Positions 49,895-59,100 of a stretch of 64,000 nt of DNA are shown here, piece by piece. The position numbers and the translations under genes are program-made. The notes under the pieces were generated by a model. That model did not search any database, was not told the DNA's origin, and was given only the letters and a program-made list of their open reading frames with translations. The DNA is from Palsa-465 sp963800475 (GTDB lineage: Bacteria; Actinomycetota; Thermoleophilia; Solirubrobacterales; Solirubrobacteraceae), in the NCBI GenBank assembly GCA_963800475.1, contig CAWDAZ010000003.1:1-64000 (forward strand), in the 5' to 3' direction. Every line of letters begins with the position of its first letter. Position 1 is the first letter of the stretch.

Positions 49895-50581
49895 ATGCTG
49901 TCGATCCTGATGCCTGTCTACAACGAGCGCGAGCGCGTAGAGCGCGCGATCGCCGAGGTCCTGGAGACCGAGCTCCCCGTCGAATTCGAGCTCGTCGTGG
50001 TCAACGACGGGTCGACCGACGGGACCACCGAGATCCTCCGGGAGGGCAACTGGGACGGGCGCGTACGGATGTTCGAGCACCCCGAGAACCGCGGCAAGGG
50101 CGCGGCGGTTCAGACCGCGCTCGCCCAGGCCAACGGCGAGTACGCCGCGATCTTCGACGCCGACCTCGAGTACGACCCCGGGGACCTCGCGCTGCTGATG
50201 CCGCCGCTCCTGGATGGGCGCGCCAACGCCTGCTTCGGCGTGCGTGCATTCGACGGGTACACGAGCCACTCGTTCCTGTTCGTGCTCGGGAACAAGGGGG
50301 TCACGCTCGCGTGCAACATCCTGTTCAACGTGTACCTGCACGACATCATGACCTGCCACAAGATGATCCGGACCGACGTGTTCCGGAGCCTCGCACTGCG
50401 CTCGCCCGGCTTTGCGATCGAGCCCGAGATCACCGCCCGGCTGGTGCAGCACGGCGAGCGCATCTTCGAGGTTCCCGTCCACTATCGAGCGCGCTCCAAC
50501 GAGGAGGGCAAGAAGCTGACGGCGCTCGACGGGTTTCGTGTGATCGGGACGCTCGTGCGCTGCCGGCTCTCGCCGGACTGA
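49895..50581 (+). CDS. Glycosyltransferase family 2 (dolichyl/polyprenyl-phosphate mannose synthase-like)
   Basis: GT-A fold. The opening ILMPVYNERERVERAI, VVNDGSTDGTTEIL, ENRGKGAAVQTALAQANG and the metal motif AAIFDADLEYDPGDL are typical of polyprenyl-phosphate sugar transferases; the later EPEITARLVQHGERIFEVPVHYRARSNEEGKKL is the common end. 228 aa without a membrane domain. It lies 1 nt before a GT-C-type membrane protein gene, a usual partner that would use the lipid-linked sugar. Confidence 0.88.
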   Translation: MLSILMPVYNERERVERAIAEVLETELPVEFELVVVNDGSTDGTTEILREGNWDGRVRMFEHPENRGKGAAVQTALAQANGEYAAIFDADLEYDPGDLALLMPPLLDGRANACFGVRAFDGYTSHSFLFVLGNKGVTLACNILFNVYLHDIMTCHKMIRTDVFRSLALRSPGFAIEPEITARLVQHGERIFEVPVHYRARSNEEGKKLTALDGFRVIGTLVRCRLSPD

Positions 50582-50582
50582 G

Positions 50583-52133
50583 ATGTCGGGCATCGCTTCC
50601 CCGGCCGCGGTGCGAGACCATCCGACGGTGGGAGGTCGTCCGCCCGGGCGTGCGGGCGCGGCGGTCCGGGACCACCCGTTCCTGGTCGCGACGATCGCGT
50701 GCGCCGCGCTCGCTGCGCTGTCTGCAGCGGTGCTGCCCACGGTCCCGAGCTATGACCCGTGGTCGTGGGTCGTGTGGGGGCGCGAGGTGTTCGATCCGCA
50801 CCTCAGCTTCTTCGTCGGCGGCGGACCGTCGTGGAAGCCCCTGCCGGTCGTGTTCACGGCGGTGTTCGGCCTGTTCGGGGGGGCCGCCCCGACGCTGTGG
50901 GTGATCACGGCACGAACCGGGGGGCTGCTCGGGCTCGTCGCCGCCTACCGGCTCGCCGCACGCCTCACCGGCGAGCGACGCTGGTCGGTCCTGGCCGGTC
51001 TGGTCGCCGCGGTGGGCGTGGTGCTGACTCAGGACTGGGCCTACTACATGTTCCGCGGCGCCTCCGAGCCGATGCTGATCGGGACCTCGCTGTGGGCGAT
51101 CGATCGGCACCTCGATCGCCGCTACGCGACCGCGTTCCTGCTCGGCGTGGCGACGGGCCTGCTGCGACCGGAGGCCTGGCCGCTGCTCGGCGCGTACGGG
51201 ATCTGGCTGTGGATCCGCGAGCCACGGCTTCGCCTGCTGGTCGTCGCCGGGCTGGTCGCAGTCCCGGTCGGGTGGTTCGTGCCGCCGTGGATCAGCACCG
51301 GTCAGCCGCTGCTGGCCGCCTCCCACGCGCACGAGTACAACGGCCATCTCGGCAGCGACCCATTCCTCGAGGTCATCCGCCGCGGGGCGGATCTCCAGAT
51401 CGCGCCGGCGCTCGTGTTCGGCGTCGTCGCTGTGATCATCGCGCTCGCCCGCGCCCCGCGCCCGCTGCGCTGGCAGACGCTGGAGCCGCGAGAGCGGCTG
51501 ACGGTGACGCTCGCAGGCCTGGTTGTCGCGTGGTGGGTGATCGTCGTGGGGATGACCGTCGTCGGATATCCGGGGCTCGAGCGCTTCTTCCTCCCGGCCG
51601 CCGCCGTGACCTGCGTGCTCGCCGGCGCCGGGGTCGCGTGGCTCGCGCAGCTGGCCGCCGGCTACGTGCGGCGTGCGGCTCCGGGAGCCGGGCTCCCTCC
51701 CGCGGTCGTGGCGGCGATCGTGGCCGCGATGCTGATCGCCGTGTCGATCCCGTTCGCGACCGGTCGGGTGTCGGCGGCCAGGGCCCAGGAGCCGATCGCC
51801 TCGCGCGCGGTGACCCGGCTCGACCAGCTCAGCCGAGCGGTCGCCGCGGTCGGCGGACACCGAGCGGTGTTCCCGTGCCACTCGAGCTTCGTCGCGGTCA
51901 ACCACTCGGCGCAGACGGCGCTTGCGTGGAAGCTGCACGTGACGCTCGGCAGGGTCGGGACCTCGATGCGCCACCAGGGGCTGATGTTCATCGGGCCGCA
52001 CGACACGATCGACGGGGGCCTTCCGAGGGTCGACCCGCGGCTCACCTCGCAGCAGCTGATCGCGACTGCCGGCGCATGGCGGGTCTATCGGATGACCACG
52101 CCGGGCTCGAGCACCCGCTGCGTCGGGCGCTGA
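50583..52133 (+). CDS. Polytopic membrane glycosyltransferase-like protein (GT-C-type, 516 aa)
   Basis: About 10-11 hydrophobic helices across the first 400 residues. The large first extracytoplasmic loop has PSYDPWSWVVWGREVFDPHL, where DP/W near the start of loop 1 is common in GT-C transferases such as dolichyl-phosphate-mannose-dependent enzymes. The C-terminal 120 residues form an outside domain. ATG 50583 follows the family-2 transferase stop by one base. The pair would build or modify a surface glycan or glycoprotein. Acceptor unknown. Its 3' end overlaps the end of the convergent HD-GYP gene by 49 bp. Confidence 0.75.
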   Translation: MSGIASPAAVRDHPTVGGRPPGRAGAAVRDHPFLVATIACAALAALSAAVLPTVPSYDPWSWVVWGREVFDPHLSFFVGGGPSWKPLPVVFTAVFGLFGGAAPTLWVITARTGGLLGLVAAYRLAARLTGERRWSVLAGLVAAVGVVLTQDWAYYMFRGASEPMLIGTSLWAIDRHLDRRYATAFLLGVATGLLRPEAWPLLGAYGIWLWIREPRLRLLVVAGLVAVPVGWFVPPWISTGQPLLAASHAHEYNGHLGSDPFLEVIRRGADLQIAPALVFGVVAVIIALARAPRPLRWQTLEPRERLTVTLAGLVVAWWVIVVGMTVVGYPGLERFFLPAAAVTCVLAGAGVAWLAQLAAGYVRRAAPGAGLPPAVVAAIVAAMLIAVSIPFATGRVSAARAQEPIASRAVTRLDQLSRAVAAVGGHRAVFPCHSSFVAVNHSAQTALAWKLHVTLGRVGTSMRHQGLMFIGPHDTIDGGLPRVDPRLTSQQLIATAGAWRVYRMTTPGSSTRCVGR

Positions 52134-53329
52134 TCGGTCGCGGCCGGGTCCCTAGCCGTGACGGCGCCGGCTTGGCGCTGGCCGTACAGGACGCCGACGA
52201 GCGCGGCTGTGACGTTGGGATCGAATTGCGAGCCCGCGCACCGGGTCAGCTCGTCGATCGCGTCGGCGTGCGAGCGCGCCGCGCGATAGGGCCGATCCGA
52301 GGTGATCGCGTGGTAGGCGTCGGCGGCGATGATGATCCGGCTCCCGATCGGGATGTCCTCGCCGGCCAGGCCGTCGGGGTACCCGCCGCCGTCCCAGCGC
52401 TCGTGCTCGTGGCGCACGATCCGCGCCACGACGCTCATACCAGGGAGCACGCTGAGGATTCGCTCGCCGATCACGGGGTGCTCGCGCATCAGGATCCACT
52501 CCCGGTCGGTCAGCGGCCCCGGTTTGTGGAGGATGTCGTCGGGGATCGCGACCTTGCCGATGTCGTGCAGCAGCGCCGCCGAGCGGATCCGGTCCACCTC
52601 GGCGCCGCGCAGGCCCAGGTTGCGCGCGACGGAGGCCGACATCTCGATCACCGCCTCGGAGTGCTCGCCCGTGTAGCGATCGCGCTCGGTCAAGGCGACG
52701 GCCAACGCTTCGACCGCCTCGATCGGCCCGCGCCGCTCCTCATCAGCTGCCGGCTGCGCGGAGGCCAGCTTCGCCTGACCTCCGCCTTTGCCCTCGGCAT
52801 GGGCGCATGCTTCCCGCGCGTGCGCGAGCATCGTCTCCGGACTCATCTCGCGCTCGAGCCCGGCCACCCCCATCGACAAGGTGATGCCGCTGACGACGCC
52901 CTCGCCGGCCTTCTCGAGCGCTCCGATCAGCCCCTCGAGCGTCTGCAGCGCCTCGGTCGCGGGCGTGTCGGGCAGCACAATCGCGAACTGCCCGGGCCCC
53001 GTCCGCCCGACCAGGTCCTGAGACCGGATCCCGCCTGCGAGCGTCCTCGAGACCGCCACGAGCAGCTCATCGGCGGCCTTGAACCCGTTCTTGACCTCGA
53101 TCCCGTCGAAGTCGTCGATCGCGACGACTGCGACCGACAGCGGCCGCTGGTAGCGGAGCGCGCGCGTGACTTCCTCCGTCAGCCGGCCGCGGAACGTGCG
53201 CTGTGAAAGCAGGCCTGTCGCCGGATCAAGCCGAGCGCCGCGCGCCCGCGCGGCCTCGAGCTCGGCGACCTGTGCGCGCAGCCGTTCAATCTCGGCCTGA
53301 AGCTCCGCCTGCTGTCGAGAGCCGAACAT
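52085..53329 (-). CDS. Degenerate GGDEF plus HD-GYP domain protein (414 aa)
   Basis: Cyclic-di-GMP turnover protein. A short N-terminal coiled coil (QAELQAEIERLRAQVAELEAAR) is followed by a GGDEF-like domain (about 35-185) where the GGDEF signature reads TGPGQF, so it should lack cyclase activity. The HD-GYP domain (about 205-370) is intact: HDIGK, VRHEHERWDGGGYPDGLAG and the tail AADAYHAITSDRPYR, consistent with phosphodiesterase activity. ATG 53329. A minus-strand TTGA-N16-GCCGATAG element ends 9 nt upstream. Confidence 0.9.
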   Translation of the reverse strand: MFGSRQQAELQAEIERLRAQVAELEAARARGARLDPATGLLSQRTFRGRLTEEVTRALRYQRPLSVAVVAIDDFDGIEVKNGFKAADELLVAVSRTLAGGIRSQDLVGRTGPGQFAIVLPDTPATEALQTLEGLIGALEKAGEGVVSGITLSMGVAGLEREMSPETMLAHAREACAHAEGKGGGQAKLASAQPAADEERRGPIEAVEALAVALTERDRYTGEHSEAVIEMSASVARNLGLRGAEVDRIRSAALLHDIGKVAIPDDILHKPGPLTDREWILMREHPVIGERILSVLPGMSVVARIVRHEHERWDGGGYPDGLAGEDIPIGSRIIIAADAYHAITSDRPYRAARSHADAIDELTRCAGSQFDPNVTAALVGVLYGQRQAGAVTARDPAATDQRPTQRVLEPGVVIR

Positions 53330-53338
53330 CCATACCCC

Positions 53339-53366
53339 CTATCGGCGTACAGCCTGTTCACCTCAA
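53339..53366 (-). promoter_or_regulatory. Sigma-28-like promoter candidate (TTGA-N16-GCCGATAG) for the HD-GYP gene
   Basis: TTGA (53366-53363), 16 nt, then GCCGATAG (53346-53339) on the minus strand, 9 nt before the start codon. The spacing is the same as in the element upstream of the 37.9-kb gene. Confidence 0.4.
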
Positions 53367-53439
53367 CTGATGCTACGTAAACATCGTCCGGATGCGGGAG
53401 ACCGGAAGGCGTCCGGGCGCCCGCGCAGAATGACCGTGG

Positions 53440-53934
53440 ATGATCGTGCTCGGCATCGACCCCGGGACGGCGGACACCGGGTACGGCGTGGTTCGCAGCG
53501 CCGGCTCGCGCCTGCGCGCGCTCGACGGGGGTGTGATCAGGACCACCTCGAAGCTCGCCCCGGAGCTCCGGCTCGCCGAGATCCACGCGCGGGTCGCTGA
53601 GCTGCTCGAGCGTCACGGCGCCGAGGCGATCGCGGTCGAGCAGCTGTATTTCGGGGCCAACGCGCGGACCGCGTTCGCCGTCGGCCAGGCTCGGGGGGTG
53701 GTGCTGCTGGCCGCGGGGCAGCGCGGGGTGCCGGCCCGCTCCTACACGCCCCAGCAAGTCAAGGGCGCGGTGTGCGGGAGCGGGAGCGCCGGCAAGGACC
53801 AGGTCGCGCGGATGGTCGCCCGGCTGCTCGGGCTCACGGAGCCGCCCGCATCCGACCACACCGCCGACGCGCTCGCGGTGGCGATCTGCGACCTCAACCG
53901 GGCGCCGCTCGCGGCGGCGGTAGGTGCTGCATGA
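53440..53934 (+). CDS. ruvC: Holliday junction resolvase RuvC
   Basis: Endonuclease that cuts Holliday junctions. The catalytic acidic residues are in VLGIDPGTADTGYGV (Asp), IAVEQLYFGANARTA (Glu), and SDHTADALAVAICD (Asp pair). The 164-aa length is normal. ATG 53440 is 8 nt after a CAGAAT hexamer (53426-53431). Its TGA overlaps the ruvA ATG (ATGA). Confidence 0.96.
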   Translation: MIVLGIDPGTADTGYGVVRSAGSRLRALDGGVIRTTSKLAPELRLAEIHARVAELLERHGAEAIAVEQLYFGANARTAFAVGQARGVVLLAAGQRGVPARSYTPQQVKGAVCGSGSAGKDQVARMVARLLGLTEPPASDHTADALAVAICDLNRAPLAAAVGAA

Positions 53935-54512
53935 TCGCGCTCATCTCCGGCGAGGTCGCGGTCAGGCGGGCTACATACGTGGTCGTCGACTGCGGGGGAG
54001 TCGGCTACCAGCTGACGGTTTCGGCCGAGACGCTCAGCCACGTGCCGGCGGTCGGCGAGCAGGTTGTGCTCCACACCCAGCTCGCCGTCCGCGACGACGC
54101 GCTCGCGCTGTACGGGTTCGCGACCGAGGAGGAGCGGGAACTGTTCCAGATGCTCCTGTCGGTCCAGTCGGTCGGCCCGAAGGTCGCGATCGCGGTCTTA
54201 TCCGGAGGCCCGCCCGCCGAGCTCGTCGCGGCCCTCGCGGCGGGCGACACGGGGCGCTTTCAGGCGGTTCCGGGGATCGGCAAGCGGACCGCCGAGCGGA
54301 TCATCGTCGAGCTTCGGGAGAAGGTCGCGTCGGTGGTGCCGGAGCAGCCGATCCGGATCACGCGGCGGGATGACCCGCGCTCGCTCGCCCGCGAGGGGCT
54401 CGTCGAGCTCGGCTACAACGCCCAGGAGGCCGACCGGATGCTCGATGGCGCGAGCGGCGACCGCGTCGAGGATCTGATCGCCGAGGCGCTGAGGACGGCG
54501 AGCCGCAGGTGA
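53931..54512 (+). CDS. ruvA: Holliday junction branch migration protein RuvA
   Basis: DNA-binding part of the RuvAB motor. The N-terminal OB-fold (ALISGEVAVRRATYVVVDCGGVGYQL), the HhH motifs (LLSVQSVGPKVAIAVLSG and FQAVPGIGKRTAERIIVEL), and domain III near the end (AREGLVELGYNAQEADRML) are all present. 193 aa. ATG 53931 overlaps the ruvC stop; the frame to 53772 lies in ruvC. The stop overlaps the ruvB GTG (GTGA). Confidence 0.96.
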   Translation: MIALISGEVAVRRATYVVVDCGGVGYQLTVSAETLSHVPAVGEQVVLHTQLAVRDDALALYGFATEEERELFQMLLSVQSVGPKVAIAVLSGGPPAELVAALAAGDTGRFQAVPGIGKRTAERIIVELREKVASVVPEQPIRITRRDDPRSLAREGLVELGYNAQEADRMLDGASGDRVEDLIAEALRTASRR

Positions 54513-55528
54513 CGCCTGCCGAGGCCCGGATCCAGGCCGCCGCGGAGCTCCCCGAGGACGAGCTCGACCGGTCGCTGCGCCCGCGACGCCTCGAGGACTT
54601 CGTCGGCCAGTCCGCGCTCAAGGAGCAGCTTGCGGTGTCGATCGCGGCCGCCGCGAGCAGGGGCGAGGCGCTCGACCACGTGTTGCTGGCCGGCCCGCCC
54701 GGGTTGGGAAAGACGTCGCTCGCCCAGATCGTCGCCATCGAGCTCGAGGTCGGGTTCGTCCAGACGGCCGGGCCCGCGCTCGAGCGCAAGGGCGACGTGG
54801 CGGCGTTCCTGACCGCGCTCGAGCCGGGCGCGGTGTTCTTCGTCGACGAGATCCATCGCCTGCCGCGCGCGCTCGAGGAGACCTTCTACCCGGCGATGGA
54901 GGACGGCTCGCTGCCGATCACCGTCGGTCAGGGTGCGGGGGCGAGGGTGGTGACGCTGGAGCTGCCGCCGTTCACGCTGATCGGCGCGACCACCCGAGCC
55001 GGCCTGCTGACGACGCCGCTGCGCGACCGATTCGGGATCCAGCACCGGCTTGAGCACTATTCCGCCGCGGACCTCGCGAAGATCGTGCGCCGGTCGGCGC
55101 GGCTGCTCGACGTCGAGATCGACGACCAGGGTGCCGACGCGATCGCCGGTCGCAGCCGCGGGACGCCCCGCGTCGCCAACCGTCTGCTGAAGCGGGTCCG
55201 TGACTACGCCGAGGTGCGCGGCAGCGGCGTCGTGACGGCGCCGGTGGCCGCCGCCGCGCTCGACCTGCTGGAGGTCGACGACGAGGGTCTCGACCGCCTC
55301 GACAGGGAGATCCTCCGGGCGGTGTGCGAGAAGTTCGGAGGGGGCCCGGTCGGCCTGTCGACGCTCGCCGTGGCGGTCGGAGAGGAGCAGGACACGATCG
55401 AGGACGTATACGAGCCCTACCTCCTGCAGCGCGGCCTGATCGAGCGCACCCCGCGCGGACGCGCTGCGACGCGGCGCGCATTCGAGCACCTCGGCCTCGA
55501 GCCCCCCGGCCCGGTCGCGCTGCTCTAG
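54509..55528 (+). CDS. ruvB: Holliday junction branch migration ATPase RuvB
   Basis: Hexameric AAA+ motor that drives branch migration with RuvA. Features are LRPRRLEDFVGQSALKEQL, Walker A GPPGLGKTSL, Walker B FFVDEIHRL, sensor I IGATTRAGLL, and the Arg finger region PLRDRFG. The C-terminal winged helix is YLLQRGLIERTPRGRAATRRAF. 339 aa. GTG 54509 overlaps the ruvA stop. In most actinobacteria yajC and secD follow. Here a PAS/zinc protein gene follows. Confidence 0.97.
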   Translation: MTPAEARIQAAAELPEDELDRSLRPRRLEDFVGQSALKEQLAVSIAAAASRGEALDHVLLAGPPGLGKTSLAQIVAIELEVGFVQTAGPALERKGDVAAFLTALEPGAVFFVDEIHRLPRALEETFYPAMEDGSLPITVGQGAGARVVTLELPPFTLIGATTRAGLLTTPLRDRFGIQHRLEHYSAADLAKIVRRSARLLDVEIDDQGADAIAGRSRGTPRVANRLLKRVRDYAEVRGSGVVTAPVAAAALDLLEVDDEGLDRLDREILRAVCEKFGGGPVGLSTLAVAVGEEQDTIEDVYEPYLLQRGLIERTPRGRAATRRAFEHLGLEPPGPVALL

Positions 55529-55595
55529 GCGCCCGCTGTCCGTAGCGATCGGCACGAGCTTGCGCCGTTCTTACCGTACTCACCAAGTCCGTGGC

Positions 55596-55601
55596 TATCC
55601 T
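55596..55601 (+). promoter_or_regulatory. -10-like hexamer TATCCT
   Basis: TATCCT ends 9 nt before the ATG at 55611. Confidence 0.35.
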
Positions 55602-55610
55602 GACGGGCCG

Positions 55611-56078
55611 ATGTCTCGGGAGCACTACTTCATCTGCCCGCACTGCGGGCACCGCTCGATGGCGACCGAGCGCACGGTCGCGTTTCGCCCCGGCGAGGCG
55701 CGGGGCTGCGAGAAGTGCGGCTTCGCGTACCTGTTCGAGCTGCTCGACGACTATTACCCCGCCCCCAACGCGGCGTTCTTCGCGTGCGACGGCGACGGCC
55801 GGATCGTGGACTGCGGGAAGGGCGCGTTCGAGCTCACCGGGCTGACTACCGAAAAGGCGATCGGCCAGCCGATCGCCGATGCGCTCGGCCTCGAGTTCGA
55901 CGACGGCGCCGACCACGTCCAGACCGCGCTGGAGTGGGAGGTGCGGGTCAAGGCCAAGCCCGTCGGGGTCCACGCCGACGGCGATCTGCCCGCCCGCGCG
56001 GTGGCCGACATCTTCCCTGCCTACGACGACGACGAGGGCGGCGTGCTGGTCGTGCTGACTCCGTCCAACGGCCGCTGA
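55611..56078 (+). CDS. PAS-like protein with N-terminal zinc ribbon (155 aa)
   Basis: Function not recognised. ATG 55611, 9 nt after TATCCT. Residues 7-36 have ICPHCGHRS...GCEKCGFAYLFE, a four-Cys zinc ribbon. The C-terminal part has FFACDGDGRIVDCGKGAFELTGLTTEKAIGQPI, a normal PAS fold with the GAFELTG helix. No kinase or other output domain follows. It stands where yajC usually is, between ruvB and secD. It could sense a small molecule or redox state and act on RNA, DNA or a partner. Confidence 0.75.
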   Translation: MSREHYFICPHCGHRSMATERTVAFRPGEARGCEKCGFAYLFELLDDYYPAPNAAFFACDGDGRIVDCGKGAFELTGLTTEKAIGQPIADALGLEFDDGADHVQTALEWEVRVKAKPVGVHADGDLPARAVADIFPAYDDDEGGVLVVLTPSNGR

Positions 56079-56106
56079 GCGCGACGCCGCAGCGCGGCCG
56101 GACCAC

Positions 56107-56112
56107 TAGCAT
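56107..56112 (+). promoter_or_regulatory. -10-like hexamer TAGCAT before secDF
   Basis: TAGCAT ends 12 nt before the secDF ATG. Confidence 0.3.
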
Positions 56113-56124
56113 CAGCCCCGAGCG

Positions 56125-59100
56125 ATGACCGACCGTCAGCGCAACGTTTTCATCCTGGCCCTAGTCGTCGGTCTGATCGCGGCGTCGATCGTCGTGATCT
56201 CCCAGCAGAAGACCCAGCTGGGACTCGACCTGAAGGGCGGCACGCAGCTCGTCTACCAGGGCAAGCCGACGCCGCAGACGCCGCACGTCGATCAGACCGC
56301 CCTCCAGCGGGCCGTCGACGTGATGCGCCAGCGCACCAACCAGCTGGGCGTCTCCGAGACCCAGATCGAGACCACCGGCAACGACCTGATCACGGTCAGC
56401 CTGCCGGACGTCCACAACACCAAGCGCGCCGAGCAACTCGTCGGAACGACCGCCCGTCTCGAGTTCTACGACTGGGAGGCCAACGCGCTGACCCCGAGCG
56501 GCAAACCGGTGGCGAGCCTTCTGCAGACCCAGGACCAGCAGGCGACCGCGATCAGCCAGGGCGGGGGCGCCGGACCGGGGGGGCCGGGGGCCGGCAGCAT
56601 GTCGCTGTACCAGGCGGTCAAGCTCGCCGCCAGGCAACCGCGGTGGGTGAGCCCGCGCAACGCGCGAGCCGGCCCGGAGTACTTCGCGTTCGGCGCGCCG
56701 CGCAGCAAGGCATGCGCGGTCGCCGCGCAGTCCTACCACGTGACCCCGCTGGTGGGCCAGCCCTGCTACCTCGCCGGGCCGCAGGACACCCAACAGGACC
56801 TGCAGAGCGCGCTTCCCACCGGCGTCAGCCTCGCCGACCCGGGTGTCCAGCAGTACGTGGTGCCGCAGGGCTGGGTCGTGCTCCAAGCGGTGTCGCCGAA
56901 GGGCTACGGCTCGACGCTGCCGTGGAGCGACCCGACCGCGCAGTACTACGTGCTCCGCGACAACGTCGCGCTGTTCGGCAACGACATAACCAACCCGCAG
57001 CAGTCGACCGACCAGGCCGGCTCGCCCGACGTGACGTTCGGGTTCAGCGGTAACGGCGCCAGCGCGTTCCAGAAGGTCACCTCGCAGATCGCTCACCGCG
57101 GGGACCTCGTCTCGGGCCTCGGTCAGGCACTCAACCAGCACTTCGCCGTCGCGCTCGACACGCAGCTGATCACGGTCCCGTTCATCGACTACAAGGCCAA
57201 CCCCGACGGGATCCCGGGCGACAACGGCGCCGACATCCAGGGCGGCTTCACGATCGACACCGCCCAGCAGCTGGCCCAGCAGCTGCGGCTCGGCGCGCTC
57301 CCGATCCGGCTGCAGCTGATCTCGCAGGCGCAGGTCTCCGCGACACTCGGCAAGCAGGCGCTCGACAAGGGGATCCTCGCCGGGCTGATCGGGCTCGCGG
57401 CGGTGGCGATCTTCCTGATCGCCTACTACCGGGTCCTCGGTCTGATCGCGGTCGCCGGGCTGCTCGTGTACGCGCTGTACTTCTTCGCGCTGATCAAGCT
57501 GATCCCGATCACGCTGACGCTCCCCGGGATCGCCGGACTGATCCTCACGATCGGCGTCGCGGCAGACGCGAACGTCGTGATCTTCGAGCGCGTCAAGGAG
57601 GAGATCCGCGCCGGCAGATCGATCCGCCAGGGAATCGCGATCGGCTATCGCAAGGGTCTGACGGCGATCATCGACGCCAACGTCGTGACGATCATGACGG
57701 CGTTCATCCTGTTCGTGCTAGCGACGTCCGAGGTCCAGGGGTTCGCGCTGACGCTCGGGATCGGGACGTTCGTGTCGCTGTTCACCGCGGTGATGGCGAC
57801 GCAGGCGATCCTCTCGACGATGGGCCGCTCGAAGGTCATCTCACGGCCGTCGATGCTCGGAGCGGGCGGCAAGCGGCGGACCTGGCGGTTCGACTTCATG
57901 GGCGCCTCGCGGTACTTCTTCACGCTCTCCGGGGTGATCCTGCTGATCGGCGCGCTCGCGATCGGCGGTCGCGGCCTGAATCTCGGGATCGACTTCACGT
58001 CGGGCACGCGGATCACCGCCGCGCTCCAGCAGCCGGCGACGCAGCCCCAGGTCAGCTCGGCGGTGAGCTCGGCGGGCGCCTCGAACCCGGTCGTCCAGAA
58101 GATCACCAACAAGGGCCTCGGCAACGACGTCTTCCAGATCTCGGCCAAGAAGCTCGGGCCGGCCGGCACCACGAGGGTCGAGAGCGCGCTCCGCAGCCAG
58201 TTCGGGCTGCGCTCGTTCGACTCGACGTCGGTGGGCCCGACGTTCGGCAAGACCGTCGCCAACAGCGCGGTGATCGCGATCATCGCGTCGCTGATCGTGA
58301 TCTCGGCGTACGTGGCGCTGCGGTTCGAGTGGAAGTTCGCGGTTCCAGTCCTGATCGCGCTGATGCACGACCTGTTGATCACGAGCGGCGTGTACGCGCT
58401 GACCGGCCGGGAGGTGACGACAGCGACCGTGGCCGCGCTGCTGACGATTCTGGGCTACTCGATGTACGACACGATCATCGTGTTCGACCGGGTGCGCGAG
58501 AACATTCCGAGGATGCCGCGCGCGGCGTTCTCGCAGATCGTCAACCGCTCGATGTCCGAGGTGCTGACGCGGTCGCTGGCCACCACCTTCTGCACGCTGA
58601 TGCCGATCGTGGCGCTGCTGCTGTTCGGCGGCGTGGCGGGCTCCTCCGAGCTCCAGGACTTCGCGTTCGCGCTCATGATCGGCGTCGCGTCCGGCGCCTA
58701 CTCGTCAATCTTCATCGCCTCGCCCGTGCTGACCCAGTGGAAGGAGCGCGAGTCCCAGTACCGCGCGCGCCGGCGGCGGCTCACCGACGAGCTCGGGTAC
58801 GTGCCGGCCTACGCGGACCTCGCGGCCGACGTCGAGCCGACCGGCAAGAAGGCGCGGCGGCCGGGCAGGCTCACAACGCCGGACCCGGACAAGGTCTCGG
58901 CGGCCGAGTTCGAGCAGATGAAGCGCGACCTCGAGATCGAGCCGGAGACGCCGTCCAGGCGCACCTCGACGCTGACCAAGCCGCGCCAGCGAAAGGCACA
59001 GCCGGAAGCCCCGCCGGCGCAGCCCAAGCCGCAGCGCAAGCCCGACGGGGCCGCCGCTTCCGAGAAGCCCGACGGCGCTCCCGCGGCCCAGCAACCCGAC

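Noticed and set aside
50759..53206. 815-codon plus-strand frame across the GT-C gene and HD-GYP gene
   Set aside because: Alternative frame over two supported genes; low complexity.
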